Shown: positions 32,383 to 40,325 of the stretch, in pieces
Layout of the letters: each line of letters begins with the position of its first letter
Position numbering within the stretch: the stretch's first letter is position 1
Position numbers and translations under genes: made by a program
Assembly (NCBI GenBank): GCA_963792385.1
Contig: CAWBVZ010000012.1
Location: 620,001-684,000, forward strand
Direction: 5' to 3'
Source: DASSUW01 sp963792385
Lineage (GTDB): Bacteria; Actinomycetota; Thermoleophilia; Solirubrobacterales; Solirubrobacteraceae
Length of the DNA stretch: 64,000 nucleotides
The notes under the pieces: generated by a model
Databases searched by the model: none
What the model saw: the letters and a program-made list of their open reading frames with translations, nothing else
Told to the model about the DNA's origin: nothing

Positions 32383-33284
32383 CGGCGTCGCTTCCCGGTC
32401 TGTACCACGCGCACGGGGATGCGCACGCGGGCGACGTTGCCGGCGGTCCCGATCGCGCGGAAGATGATCACGCGCGAACTGCGGTAGGCGAGACGCGCCA
32501 CGATCCGGCCGTTCCGGCCCACCTTCACGGCCGGTTTGGTGACCGTCAGCCCGCGTAGCCGGTTCCGGATCTGCACGATCGTGCCGCGCGGCGCCCGACG
32601 GCGCTTCTTGCTCTCAAAGCACGTCAGGCGGCCCGCGAAGCGGTACTTGCGGCCCGCGGCGAGCACGGGCACGCGGCGATGGAAGCGCAGCGGCCGCTGG
32701 TCGAGGAACATCGACAGTCGCGGTGACCGGCAGACTGGACCGCCGGGGGGCGGCGTGGTGCCGTCGCCGGGCGGCGACGGGAGCGGATTGATGGTCCCGG
32801 AGCCCACGGTCACGATCACGGTCGGGTTGTTCTCCGGCGGTGTGTTGTCGACGAAGATGTCCTGGGTCTCAGTGAATGTCCCGCCGGCCTCGTCGAGCAC
32901 GGTCACGGTGAGCTCATGGACGCCCTTCGACTGGCCGATCGTCGAGACGGTCAGCGTGACGACGGCGGGGCACGGCACCCCCGAGCCGTTCCGGCAGGCA
33001 CCGTCCTCGAACGCCGCGACCTCAGGCGAGCCGCTGCCGAGCGTCGCGGTGGCTGTGACCAATCCCGCGTCGCTGACGGCCAGGACCGACAGCTCGAGCA
33101 CGCCGCTGGCCGGGTTGCGGATGCCGCCGACGGCCGCGGTCGGCGCCGCTGACGCGATCGCGGGCGCCACGAGCGCGACAGCACACGCGGCCAGGATGCC
33201 GATGACGCGGATGCCCCCGCTCCCCATTCGCCGACGATAGCTGCGGCTCGCGTGCACAGGCAAGTTGAGTTCGCTCAACGTCAT
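32379..33284 (-). CDS. secreted Ig-like domain protein
   Basis: 301 residues from the ATG at 33284. That start overlaps the upstream stop as ATGA and has GGAGG five bases before it, so I prefer it to the ATG at 33227, which would start closer to the signal peptide. The hydrophobic core IRVIGILAACAVALVAPAIASA is followed by an Ig-like domain (PTAAVGGIRNPASGVLELSVLAVSDAGLVTATATLGSG...GVHELTVTVLDEAGGTFTETQDIFVDNTPP), a Pro/Gly linker and a basic beta-rich C-terminal domain (about 195-301) resembling the SD-repeat/Ig tails of other actinobacterial exported proteins. The function is unknown. It is the second gene of the WxL-like operon. Confidence 0.75.
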   Translation of the reverse strand: MTLSELNLPVHASRSYRRRMGSGGIRVIGILAACAVALVAPAIASAAPTAAVGGIRNPASGVLELSVLAVSDAGLVTATATLGSGSPEVAAFEDGACRNGSGVPCPAVVTLTVSTIGQSKGVHELTVTVLDEAGGTFTETQDIFVDNTPPENNPTVIVTVGSGTINPLPSPPGDGTTPPPGGPVCRSPRLSMFLDQRPLRFHRRVPVLAAGRKYRFAGRLTCFESKKRRRAPRGTIVQIRNRLRGLTVTKPAVKVGRNGRIVARLAYRSSRVIIFRAIGTAGNVARVRIPVRVVQTGKRRR

Positions 33285-33931
33285 CGCAGCCTCCAGCGGC
33301 CTCCGACTTCGGCGGGCACCGTCTCCAGGGCGAGCTGGAGCTCGCGCGGGCGGGCGGAACGCGGGAGCTCGAAGAGCAGGCAGCCGCGCACCGGCCCCTC
33401 ATCGGTGATCCGCACCGTGGCATCAAAGCCGCCCGAGCAGGCCGCTTTCACGCCAAGTACCGCGGTTGCGCGACCGCCGTCGTAGTGCACGACGGCCTCG
33501 CGCATCTCACCCTCCAGTAGGGTGATGCCGGTGCTGCGCATCCGCAGCTTCACCGCGAGGTACCGCATGCCGGCGCCCGCGGGCCGCGGGGTCCGGACCT
33601 GATCCACGAGACCGGTCACCGTCACGCGCATGCGCACGCCGATGTTCGAGCCGGTCAGCGTGATCGTGTCGCCGATCCCGCCGCTGGCCGGACGCGGCGG
33701 CTGGTGGTACTCGGCCTCGACGTCTCCGTCTTGCTCGCCGGAGTGTTCGTCCCCGTAATACTCGCGCACTGCGTTTGAGTGCCCCTTCTCGAACTGGTGG
33801 GCGGCCTTGACGTGCTCAGTCATCGTCGGCGTCGCTGTCGGTGCGGACCCCGCTGAGGCGGCAGGCTCCTCCGCTCCGCACCCGGCGGCGACAGCCGCCA
33901 GCACTGCGATCGCTCCGAGCAATTTCGTCAT
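33281..33931 (-). CDS. lipoprotein with DUF4352-like beta-sandwich domain
   Basis: 216 residues. The N-terminus is a lipoprotein signal: AIAVLAAVAAGCGAEEPA with a lipobox ending at Cys18. A disordered Ser/Ala/Thr stretch follows, then a domain (about 85-215) of the DUF4352/telokin-like Ig type: IGDTITLTGSNIGVRMRVTVTGLVDQVRTP...GMRYLAVKLRMRSTGITLLEGE...CLLFELPRSARPRELQLAL. That pattern is typical of extracellular solvent-exposed domains on lipoproteins. It is the first gene of the four-gene operon that continues with the Ig-like, WxL-like and DUF916-like genes. Confidence 0.82.
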   Translation of the reverse strand: MTKLLGAIAVLAAVAAGCGAEEPAASAGSAPTATPTMTEHVKAAHQFEKGHSNAVREYYGDEHSGEQDGDVEAEYHQPPRPASGGIGDTITLTGSNIGVRMRVTVTGLVDQVRTPRPAGAGMRYLAVKLRMRSTGITLLEGEMREAVVHYDGGRATAVLGVKAACSGGFDATVRITDEGPVRGCLLFELPRSARPRELQLALETVPAEVGGRWRLR

Positions 33932-33953
33932 GTCTCCGGCTCCGTCAGACGGC

Positions 33954-33983
33954 GAGAGCGCCGGCCTCGCGACCGGCGCTCTC
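33954..33983 (-). terminator. hairpin after the TIM-barrel gene
   Basis: GAGAGCGCCGG (33954-33964) and CCGGCGCTCTC (33973-33983) form a perfect 11-bp stem with an 8-base loop, 28 bp past the stop of the minus-strand gene at 34012. It separates that gene from the lipoprotein operon that starts at 33931. Confidence 0.65.
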
Positions 33984-34011
33984 TCCTTCCTTCTTCAGGT
34001 CGTCCCTCAGC

Positions 34012-35829
34012 TCACGGGGTCGTGGTCGACAACGTGAACGTCAGGGTCTTGCTGTAGGTACCGGCCCGCAGCGGCTCCGTGCCACCGATCGCCTGGCGGA
34101 GGCCGACCGTGAGCGGCGCGGCAGTCACCGGCGAGCTCCAGCTCTTGAGCTGCAGCGGCGTACCGTTGGTGTTCAGCGGCGTGAACGCCGTTGACGCAGG
34201 GTCGCCCAGGCCGAGTGCCCGGATCGTCAGCGGCGACGCCAGCTTGAGCGCTCCGTTGACCAGGTAGCCACCGGCCACCGTGTCGGGATCGGTCACCGTC
34301 AGCGCCGCGTCGCCAGTCGTCGTCGTGACGCTGGCGGCGAGCGCGGTGTTGTAGTTGGTGGCGATGCCGGGGACGAAGGTCCCGAAGCTGCCGGCGCTCG
34401 AGATCGCCAGGTTCAGCACGCTCGGGACGTCGCCGCCCACGGTGCTGAGGCTGGTGCCGAGGCTCGTGGCCGCGAGCAGGATGCTCTCGGTCGCGTTGTC
34501 GGCGGCCGACGTCAGCTGCAGACGAGCGACGGATGTGTAGTTCGTCCTCGTCGGCTTGAAGCCCACGTTGACAACGCACGTACCGCGCGGCGGGTTGGGG
34601 ACTGTGCCGCCCGGAGCGAGCGGGCCGCCGCCACCGGCGGCCGTGCAGTTCTGGCTCACGACCGAGAAGTCGACCGCGTCCGTGCCCTGCACCTGCGCGT
34701 TCGTGATCGTCAGCGGCTGGTCACCGGTGTTCTGGATCACGACCGGGGTCACGTTGTTCGCCGCCGGCGTGCCGGCGGGCACCGAGCTGAAGCTCGGCGG
34801 AAGCCCGAGCGGCGTCCCCACAGAGGCCGGACCGACGCCCTTCAGGTTCGTCAGGCTGATCTCGGCGTCCGTCAGCGAACCGCCGTCGTGCTCCTGGTGG
34901 TAGTAGCGGACCTTGCCGGCGGCCGCGGTGAGAATCGGCCGGAAGTCGATCTCGCCGGTGCCGGTGGCGACGTGCGGAGCGGATGCCGGGAACGGGTTGG
35001 CGATGTTGATGCCGTCCTTGATGTGCAGCAGCTGGACGCGCGTGCCCCACTTGTTGATGAGGTCTGCGGTCTTCGTGCCGGTGACGTCGTCGAGCGCGTC
35101 CGAGGACCACTTGACGTCGATCTCCGCGATCACGTAGCGCGAGTCGGTGCGCTCCATGACGATGTCGAACGCCGTCTTCTCGACGCCGTCATCGATGTAC
35201 TTGTTGGTGAACTCGGTCTGATGGTTGTGGAAGTAAACGGGTCCGAGCCCGGCCTCGATCGACTTCTTGCCGAGCCGGTTGAGCGCCTGCGCGGTCAGCA
35301 GCGTGTCTCCGTAGCTGTTGATGCCCGGCGCGGGGAAGCCGCCGGAGCCGAGGTAGTCGGCGCCGAGAATCTTCGCTGCGACGATCCGCGCGTCCCAGTT
35401 GGCCTCGCTCATATCTCCGTGCCAGCCGCCCGCGTGCAGGCCGTACCGGTCGAGCAGCGCTCGGTAGCGCAAGAGGTTCGCAGTGTCACCGTTGGCCGGG
35501 AAGTTCGAGTGGCCGAACAGTTCTACGTTCGTCACGCCCTTGCTCTGGAGGTACGCAAACAGGCGCTCGAGGCGCTCCCAACGGCACTCGGTGGTGGTCG
35601 ATGTCGCACACGCAGGACTGACGCCCATGGCGGGCGGGTTGGCCCCAAGACCGCCACCGTTGTTGATGAAACCGCCGTAGTTGAACAGCTGCACACCCAG
35701 CTGACCGGTGGGAATGCCGTTGCCCACCTTCTCGGGCTTCTGTGCCTGGGCGCTCGCCGTGACCAGCAGGACGGCGCCGGTGGCGGCTACGGCCGCGCAT
35801 CCGATCGCACGCCGTCTCAATGCCCTCAT
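34012..35829 (-). CDS. secreted sugar-phosphate isomerase/epimerase-like TIM barrel with ASH and WxL-like C-terminal domains
   Basis: 605 residues; GGGGGAG lies before the ATG. After a signal peptide (1-29), residues about 40-320 form a COG1082-type TIM barrel: GQLGVQLFNYGG, NVELFGHSNFP, YGLHAGGWHGDMS, LGADYLGSGG, LGPVYFHNHQTEF, AEIDVKWSSD, VQLLHIKDGI, YYHQEHDGG. These carry the usual His/Glu/Asp metal residues. An ASH-like domain (about 345-460: VVIQNTGDQPLTITNAQVQGTDAVDFSV) follows, and a C-terminal 142-residue WxL-like domain ending YSKTLTFTLSTTTP. Relatives of the barrel act on keto- or phospho-sugars. Export and surface domains suggest extracellular glycan metabolism. It is divergent from the ThuA/sugar dehydrogenase gene. 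Confidence 0.82.
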   Translation of the reverse strand: MRALRRRAIGCAAVAATGAVLLVTASAQAQKPEKVGNGIPTGQLGVQLFNYGGFINNGGGLGANPPAMGVSPACATSTTTECRWERLERLFAYLQSKGVTNVELFGHSNFPANGDTANLLRYRALLDRYGLHAGGWHGDMSEANWDARIVAAKILGADYLGSGGFPAPGINSYGDTLLTAQALNRLGKKSIEAGLGPVYFHNHQTEFTNKYIDDGVEKTAFDIVMERTDSRYVIAEIDVKWSSDALDDVTGTKTADLINKWGTRVQLLHIKDGINIANPFPASAPHVATGTGEIDFRPILTAAAGKVRYYHQEHDGGSLTDAEISLTNLKGVGPASVGTPLGLPPSFSSVPAGTPAANNVTPVVIQNTGDQPLTITNAQVQGTDAVDFSVVSQNCTAAGGGGPLAPGGTVPNPPRGTCVVNVGFKPTRTNYTSVARLQLTSAADNATESILLAATSLGTSLSTVGGDVPSVLNLAISSAGSFGTFVPGIATNYNTALAASVTTTTGDAALTVTDPDTVAGGYLVNGALKLASPLTIRALGLGDPASTAFTPLNTNGTPLQLKSWSSPVTAAPLTVGLRQAIGGTEPLRAGTYSKTLTFTLSTTTP

Positions 35830-36172
35830 TTACTCTCCCCCTCTTGCTGGCGCCACGCGCCGGACGCTTGATATGGGCCCGCCACGGCGAACGTATCCGC
35901 TGTTCTGACGCAAGTCAACATACTTTTGCTGGGTATGGCGCAGAACGCTGGAGACTCGTCGGCAGTGGCGCCTGGAGGCCCGCAATTAGTGGCTTCACCG
36001 GCCTTTTCCCCAGTACCAACAGAAGTTGGCGAACCGACGGCGTTAGTGCGCCGACTAACGCTTGACAACCGCGCAAGTACCGGCTAGTCATCCCATGGGG
36101 GGCTGGCAGAGCCGGCTCGGAGAGCTTGCGCGGCCACTTGCCGCGCGTCGAGGATCGAGGAGGGCCGCACCC
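35830..36172. promoter_or_regulatory. 343-bp divergent intergenic region with palindromic operator
   Basis: This region separates the TIM-barrel gene (minus) from the ThuA gene (plus) and contains no convincing ORF. A perfect inverted repeat, GCGTTAGT (36040-36047), a six-base spacer, and ACTAACGC (36054-36061), is followed directly by TTGACA (36062-36067), a consensus -35; a matching -10 is weak (TAGTCA at 36085). A short stem, CCAAC/GTTGG (36016-36029), lies nearby. The region is also less GC-rich than its surroundings. It fits a regulated bidirectional promoter with a LacI- or ROK-type operator, by inference. Confidence 0.5.
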
Positions 36173-39100
36173 ATGCGTGTCATGAGCACGGCAGCGCGAA
36201 GGCTGGCGCTGCCCAGTCTCGCCGGGTTGGCGCTGATCGCGCCTGCGCCAGTGATCGCGAAGGCCACCGACGCGCGCGCGTCTGCGAAGCGCTTGGCGCC
36301 ACTGCGCTCGCTCACGATGCCGGAGCAGGCTCTGGCAGGAGGCACGTTCACCGTTTCGGCCCGTCTCACGAACAGCGCGAAGCGGTCGACGCGGCCGCGT
36401 GTCGTGGTTCGGTTGCGCAAGCTCAAGTACGCCTCCGGCGGCCGCGTGCTGGTCGCTGAGCGGCTCGCCAGGCTCGCCGGCGGCGACAGTCGCCGCTACA
36501 AGGTAGAGGTCGAGCTTCCGAGCTCGCTCGCCGCGGGCCGTTACTGGCTCTCTACCTGCGTGCGGGCGCGTGCAGGATCGAACTGTCGCCTCGGCGGCGG
36601 CCGGCTGACAGTCGTAGCGCCGTCCCCGCCGTCGGCGGGCGGGGGGCCTGGGCAGGAGCCTCCTGCCGCGGGTGGCCCGCCGCCGCTGTTCGACGTGCTC
36701 GCGTTCACCGAGGCGGTCGGGGAGACCCACTCGTCGACGTCGGACGGCATCGACGCGCTGCGGGATATCGGCGCGCGCAACCGCTTCCGCGTGACGGTGG
36801 CCGGCAGCTCGTCAGGCGTGTTCACAGAGGCCAACTTGAAGCGCTTCCGCGCCGTGGTGTTCCTCAACACCGCCGGCGACGTGCTCACTGACGCCGAGCA
36901 GACGGCATTCGAGAACTACTTCAAGGACGGCGGCGGGTTCCTCGGCATCCACTCGGCGATCGCGACCGAGACCGGCTGGCAGTTCATGACTGACCTTCTC
37001 GGCACCCGCGCCACCGGCGCCGCGGCTCCGCTCGACGAGGGGACGATCAAGGTCGCAGACCGCGTCCACGACGCCGGTAAGTCGCTGCCCGAGTATTGGT
37101 CGCATAGCGACGAGTACTACAACTTCACGTCCAACGTCCGCGGGCTGTCGCACGTCCTCGCGACGGTCGACGAGACAACCTACGCGGGCGGCACGATGGG
37201 CTACGACCACCCCGTCGCGTGGTGCAAGGACACGGAAGGTGGGCGTTCGTTCTACACGGCGGTCGGCCACACTCGGCAGTCCTTCAGGGGCGACGATCTC
37301 CGCAAGCACCTCGCGGGTGCGATCGCGTGGACCGCCGGCCGCTCGGACCCGGTGTACAGCGACTGTGGCGCCACGGTGCTCGCCAACTACCAGCAGGTCA
37401 AGATCACCGCGCCGCCCAACCTGAACGAGCCGATCGGCTTCGACCAGCTGCCGGACGGGCGGATCATCCAGACGACGCGCGACGGCCGCGTACGTCTGCA
37501 CGACCCAGCGACCGGAACGGCGGACGTCATCGCCAACATCCCGGTCTACACCAACAGCGAGGACGGACTCTACGGCCCGGCCGTCGACAACAACTTTGTC
37601 GCCAACAAGTGGGTCTACCTGTACTACGCGCCCGTGAACATGGAGGGGATCGCCCAGAGCGGCAAGCCGTATCCGGCGCAGACACCGCCCGGCAACGCGC
37701 CGACCATGGCGGCCGACCCCGCAGTGTTCGACGACTGGATGGGCTATTTCCAGCTCTCGCGCTTCAAGTTCGTCGACGCGGCCGGAGGCGCGCCCGCGCA
37801 CCTCGACCTGGAGAGTGAGCAGAAGATCATGAAGGTCGAGGTCGACCGCGGTGCGTGCTGCCACGTCGCCGGCGACATCGACTTCGACAAGCACAACAAC
37901 CTCTGGCTCGTCACCGGCGACGACACGCCCGCTGGCTCGGTGAACGTCCAGTCATTCCCGCCGTTCAACGACATGAAGACGAACGAGAGCCAGTCGGTGA
38001 CGGTGGCGAACGCGACCGGGGGCACCTTCACCCTCACGTTCGACGGCCGCACGACCGCGCCGATCCCGTTCCCGCTCGACAACGGCCAGATCGAGGCCGC
38101 GCTCGAGGCGCTGCCGAACATCAGCGACGTGGCCGTGACCGGCACCAACGCCCGGACCGTCAACTTCCGTGGTGGGCTGTCGCAGAAGAACGTGCCGCAG
38201 ATGACGGCCGACGCGTCGGGGTTGACCAGCGCCACGACGGCGACCGTGACGATCGCGACCACGCAGGAGGGCGACTGGTTCCTGGCGCCGCACAACGACG
38301 CACGGCGCAGCGCGACCAACACCAACGACCTGCGCGGCAAGGTGCTGCGAATCAAGGTCAATGCTGACGGCAGCTACTCGGTCCCGGCGGGGAACCTGTT
38401 CCCCCAGGGCACGGCGAAGACGCGGCCGGAGATCTACGCAATGGGCTTCCGGAACCCCTTCCGAATCCAGGTCGACTCGAACGACGTCGCGTATGTGACC
38501 GACTACTCGCCCGACTCGCGCGCGCCCACGAACCTCCGCGGCCCGGCGGGCACCGGCCGCGTAGAGATCGTTCGTAAGCCGGCCAGCTACGGGTGGCCGA
38601 TGTGCTACGGGCCCAAGCTCCCGCTGTACCAGTGGGACTTCAACACGCAGACATCGTTCGGCGAGCCGTTCGAGTGCAACAACCCGGCGCAGGGTCCGGC
38701 CAACACGTCGCGCTGGAACACGGGCCTTCGGAACGGGCCGCCGATCAGTCAGCCCGACGTCTGGTACTCCTACAACGACAACGCGAGCCCGCCGCAGGGC
38801 ACGCCGTGCCTCGCGTACTACGACGGTTCGAATGGCACCTGCCCGCAGCTCTTCCCCGAGCTCGACACTGGCGGCGTTGGCCCGCACGGTGCCGCGAAGT
38901 ACGAGTACGACCCGCACAACCCGAGCGAGACCAAGTTCCCGCCGTATTACGACGGCGCGGTGTTCTTCGGCGAGTTCACGCGGGACTACCTGCGCGAGAT
39001 CCGCTTGGACTCGCACGGGGGAATCCACAAGATCAACAACGTGCTCAACTGCGGCGCGTTCGGCTCGACGACCAAGCCGTTCGAGTGCGACAACCCGATG

Positions 39101-40249
39101 GACATGCAGTTCGGCGCAGACGGCAACCTGTACCTGCTGACCTACGGCGACGGCTTCTTCGTGGCCAACGCAGACGCCGGCATGTACCGGTTCGAGTACG
39201 TGGCGGGCGAACAGAAGCCGAAGGCCGTACTGAGCGCGACGCCGACCAACGGCACCGCCCCGCTCGAGGTCCACTTCTCGAGCAACGGCTCGAAGGACCC
39301 GGACGTCGACGACTCGATCAGTTTCGAGTGGGACTTCGAGTCCAATGGCACGGTTGACTCGATGGATCCGAACCCGGTCCACACCTACACGGCGAACGGC
39401 GTGTACACCGCCCGACTGACCGTTAAGGACGCGGTGGGCAACGCGGACGTCAAGACGATCCAGATCACGGTCGGCAATACCGCGCCGACGGTCACCATCA
39501 CCACCCCGGTCGACGGCGACTTCTTCGCCTGGGGCGACGACATCCCGTACACGGTCACGGTCACCGACCCGCAGGACGGGGCGATCGACTGCAACCGCGT
39601 CGCGGTCACGCTGGTGCTCGTCCACGACCAGCACGGGCACGGCGAGGGCTCCCAGACGGGCTGCACGGGCGTGCTGCCAACATCGGTCGACAACGTTGGG
39701 CATGGCGGCTACCTGGCCGCCGGCATCAACGCCTCCTACACCGACCTCGGTGGCGCCGGCGCAACGCCGCCGCTGACCACCGACGCCCAGCACGTCGTGC
39801 AGCTGCGGCGCCAGCACGTCGAGTTCGTTCAGCAGGCGGCGGGTATCCAGTTCAGTGGGATCCAAGCGCCGGAGACCGATCCGCTCGGCGGTGGCCAAGC
39901 GGCCAACCAGATCGATCCCGGTGACTGGCTCGGGCTCAACAACCGCTACTCGTTCGACAACATGGACAAGCAGATCACGTTCCGGTTCGCGAGCAACCAG
40001 GCGGCCGGCGCGCTGCGCGGTCTGGTCGACGTCCGGCTCGATGCGGTCGACGGGCCGGTGATCGCGAGCTGCGAGCTGCGGTCGACGGGTGGCAACGGCA
40101 CCTACACCAACCAGACGTGCCCGTTCACGGGCACGGTCACCGGCAGCCACCCGGTCTACCTGGTGTTCAGGCAGGCCACCGGCGGCCCCGCCACCGGGTT
40201 CGGCCTGCTGAACTGGGTGGAGTTCAGCGGCGCTGGGATCGGGCAGTAA
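36173..40249 (+). CDS. secreted ThuA / PQQ-type sugar dehydrogenase / PKD / CBM6-like multidomain protein
   Basis: 1358 residues from the ATG at 36173 (GAGGAGGG upstream). Signal peptide 1-29; Ig-like domain about 40-150; ThuA-like domain about 172-390 (VLAFTEAVGETHSS, FLGIHSAIATETGWQFM, YDHPVAWCKDTEGGRSFYTAVGHTRQSF). A glucose/sorbosone dehydrogenase-type beta-propeller runs about 417-1012 (EPIGFDQLPDGRIIQTTRDGRV, EDGLYGPAVDNNF, HVAGDIDFDKHNNLWLVTGDDT, NDLRGKVLRIK, YAMGFRNPFRIQVD). It is interrupted at about 606-700 by an Ig-like insert. A PKD domain (1014-1101), another Ig-like domain and a CBM6-like C-terminus (about 1235-1358, ending FGLLNWVEFSG) follow. It is probably an extracellular enzyme in glycan or keto-sugar oxidation. 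The hairpin at 40270 ends it. Confidence 0.88.
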   Translation: MRVMSTAARRLALPSLAGLALIAPAPVIAKATDARASAKRLAPLRSLTMPEQALAGGTFTVSARLTNSAKRSTRPRVVVRLRKLKYASGGRVLVAERLARLAGGDSRRYKVEVELPSSLAAGRYWLSTCVRARAGSNCRLGGGRLTVVAPSPPSAGGGPGQEPPAAGGPPPLFDVLAFTEAVGETHSSTSDGIDALRDIGARNRFRVTVAGSSSGVFTEANLKRFRAVVFLNTAGDVLTDAEQTAFENYFKDGGGFLGIHSAIATETGWQFMTDLLGTRATGAAAPLDEGTIKVADRVHDAGKSLPEYWSHSDEYYNFTSNVRGLSHVLATVDETTYAGGTMGYDHPVAWCKDTEGGRSFYTAVGHTRQSFRGDDLRKHLAGAIAWTAGRSDPVYSDCGATVLANYQQVKITAPPNLNEPIGFDQLPDGRIIQTTRDGRVRLHDPATGTADVIANIPVYTNSEDGLYGPAVDNNFVANKWVYLYYAPVNMEGIAQSGKPYPAQTPPGNAPTMAADPAVFDDWMGYFQLSRFKFVDAAGGAPAHLDLESEQKIMKVEVDRGACCHVAGDIDFDKHNNLWLVTGDDTPAGSVNVQSFPPFNDMKTNESQSVTVANATGGTFTLTFDGRTTAPIPFPLDNGQIEAALEALPNISDVAVTGTNARTVNFRGGLSQKNVPQMTADASGLTSATTATVTIATTQEGDWFLAPHNDARRSATNTNDLRGKVLRIKVNADGSYSVPAGNLFPQGTAKTRPEIYAMGFRNPFRIQVDSNDVAYVTDYSPDSRAPTNLRGPAGTGRVEIVRKPASYGWPMCYGPKLPLYQWDFNTQTSFGEPFECNNPAQGPANTSRWNTGLRNGPPISQPDVWYSYNDNASPPQGTPCLAYYDGSNGTCPQLFPELDTGGVGPHGAAKYEYDPHNPSETKFPPYYDGAVFFGEFTRDYLREIRLDSHGGIHKINNVLNCGAFGSTTKPFECDNPMDMQFGADGNLYLLTYGDGFFVANADAGMYRFEYVAGEQKPKAVLSATPTNGTAPLEVHFSSNGSKDPDVDDSISFEWDFESNGTVDSMDPNPVHTYTANGVYTARLTVKDAVGNADVKTIQITVGNTAPTVTITTPVDGDFFAWGDDIPYTVTVTDPQDGAIDCNRVAVTLVLVHDQHGHGEGSQTGCTGVLPTSVDNVGHGGYLAAGINASYTDLGGAGATPPLTTDAQHVVQLRRQHVEFVQQAAGIQFSGIQAPETDPLGGGQAANQIDPGDWLGLNNRYSFDNMDKQITFRFASNQAAGALRGLVDVRLDAVDGPVIASCELRSTGGNGTYTNQTCPFTGTVTGSHPVYLVFRQATGGPATGFGLLNWVEFSGAGIGQ

Positions 40250-40269
40250 GGAGCAGATCGCGTCAGCGA

Positions 40270-40298
40270 GCCGGCCGCAACCACCGGTTGCGGTCGGC
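40270..40298 (+). terminator. hairpin terminator after ThuA gene
   Basis: GCCGGCCGCAACC (40270-40282) pairs with GGTTGCGGTCGGC (40286-40298), 13 bp with one mismatch and a 3-base loop, 20 bp after the stop codon. No U tract follows. Confidence 0.6.
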
Positions 40299-40325
40299 GC
40301 GCTGGACCGCGAGGATAGGAGGGCG

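Noticed and set aside
33227..33284. ATG at 33227 as start of the Ig-like protein
   Set aside because: It gives a tidier signal peptide but has no SD, whereas the ATG at 33284 has GGAGG at good spacing and an ATGA overlap with the gene before it.
36062..36090. Complete -35/-10 promoter for the ThuA gene
   Set aside because: TTGACA is perfect but the hexamer at 17-bp spacing (TAGTCA) is a poor -10; only the -35 and the palindrome are reported.
37952..40150. 732-residue minus-strand ORF
   Set aside because: Its Arg/Asp/Val-rich composition is the usual shadow of a high-GC gene; the plus-strand ThuA/dehydrogenase frame has clear domains over the whole length.
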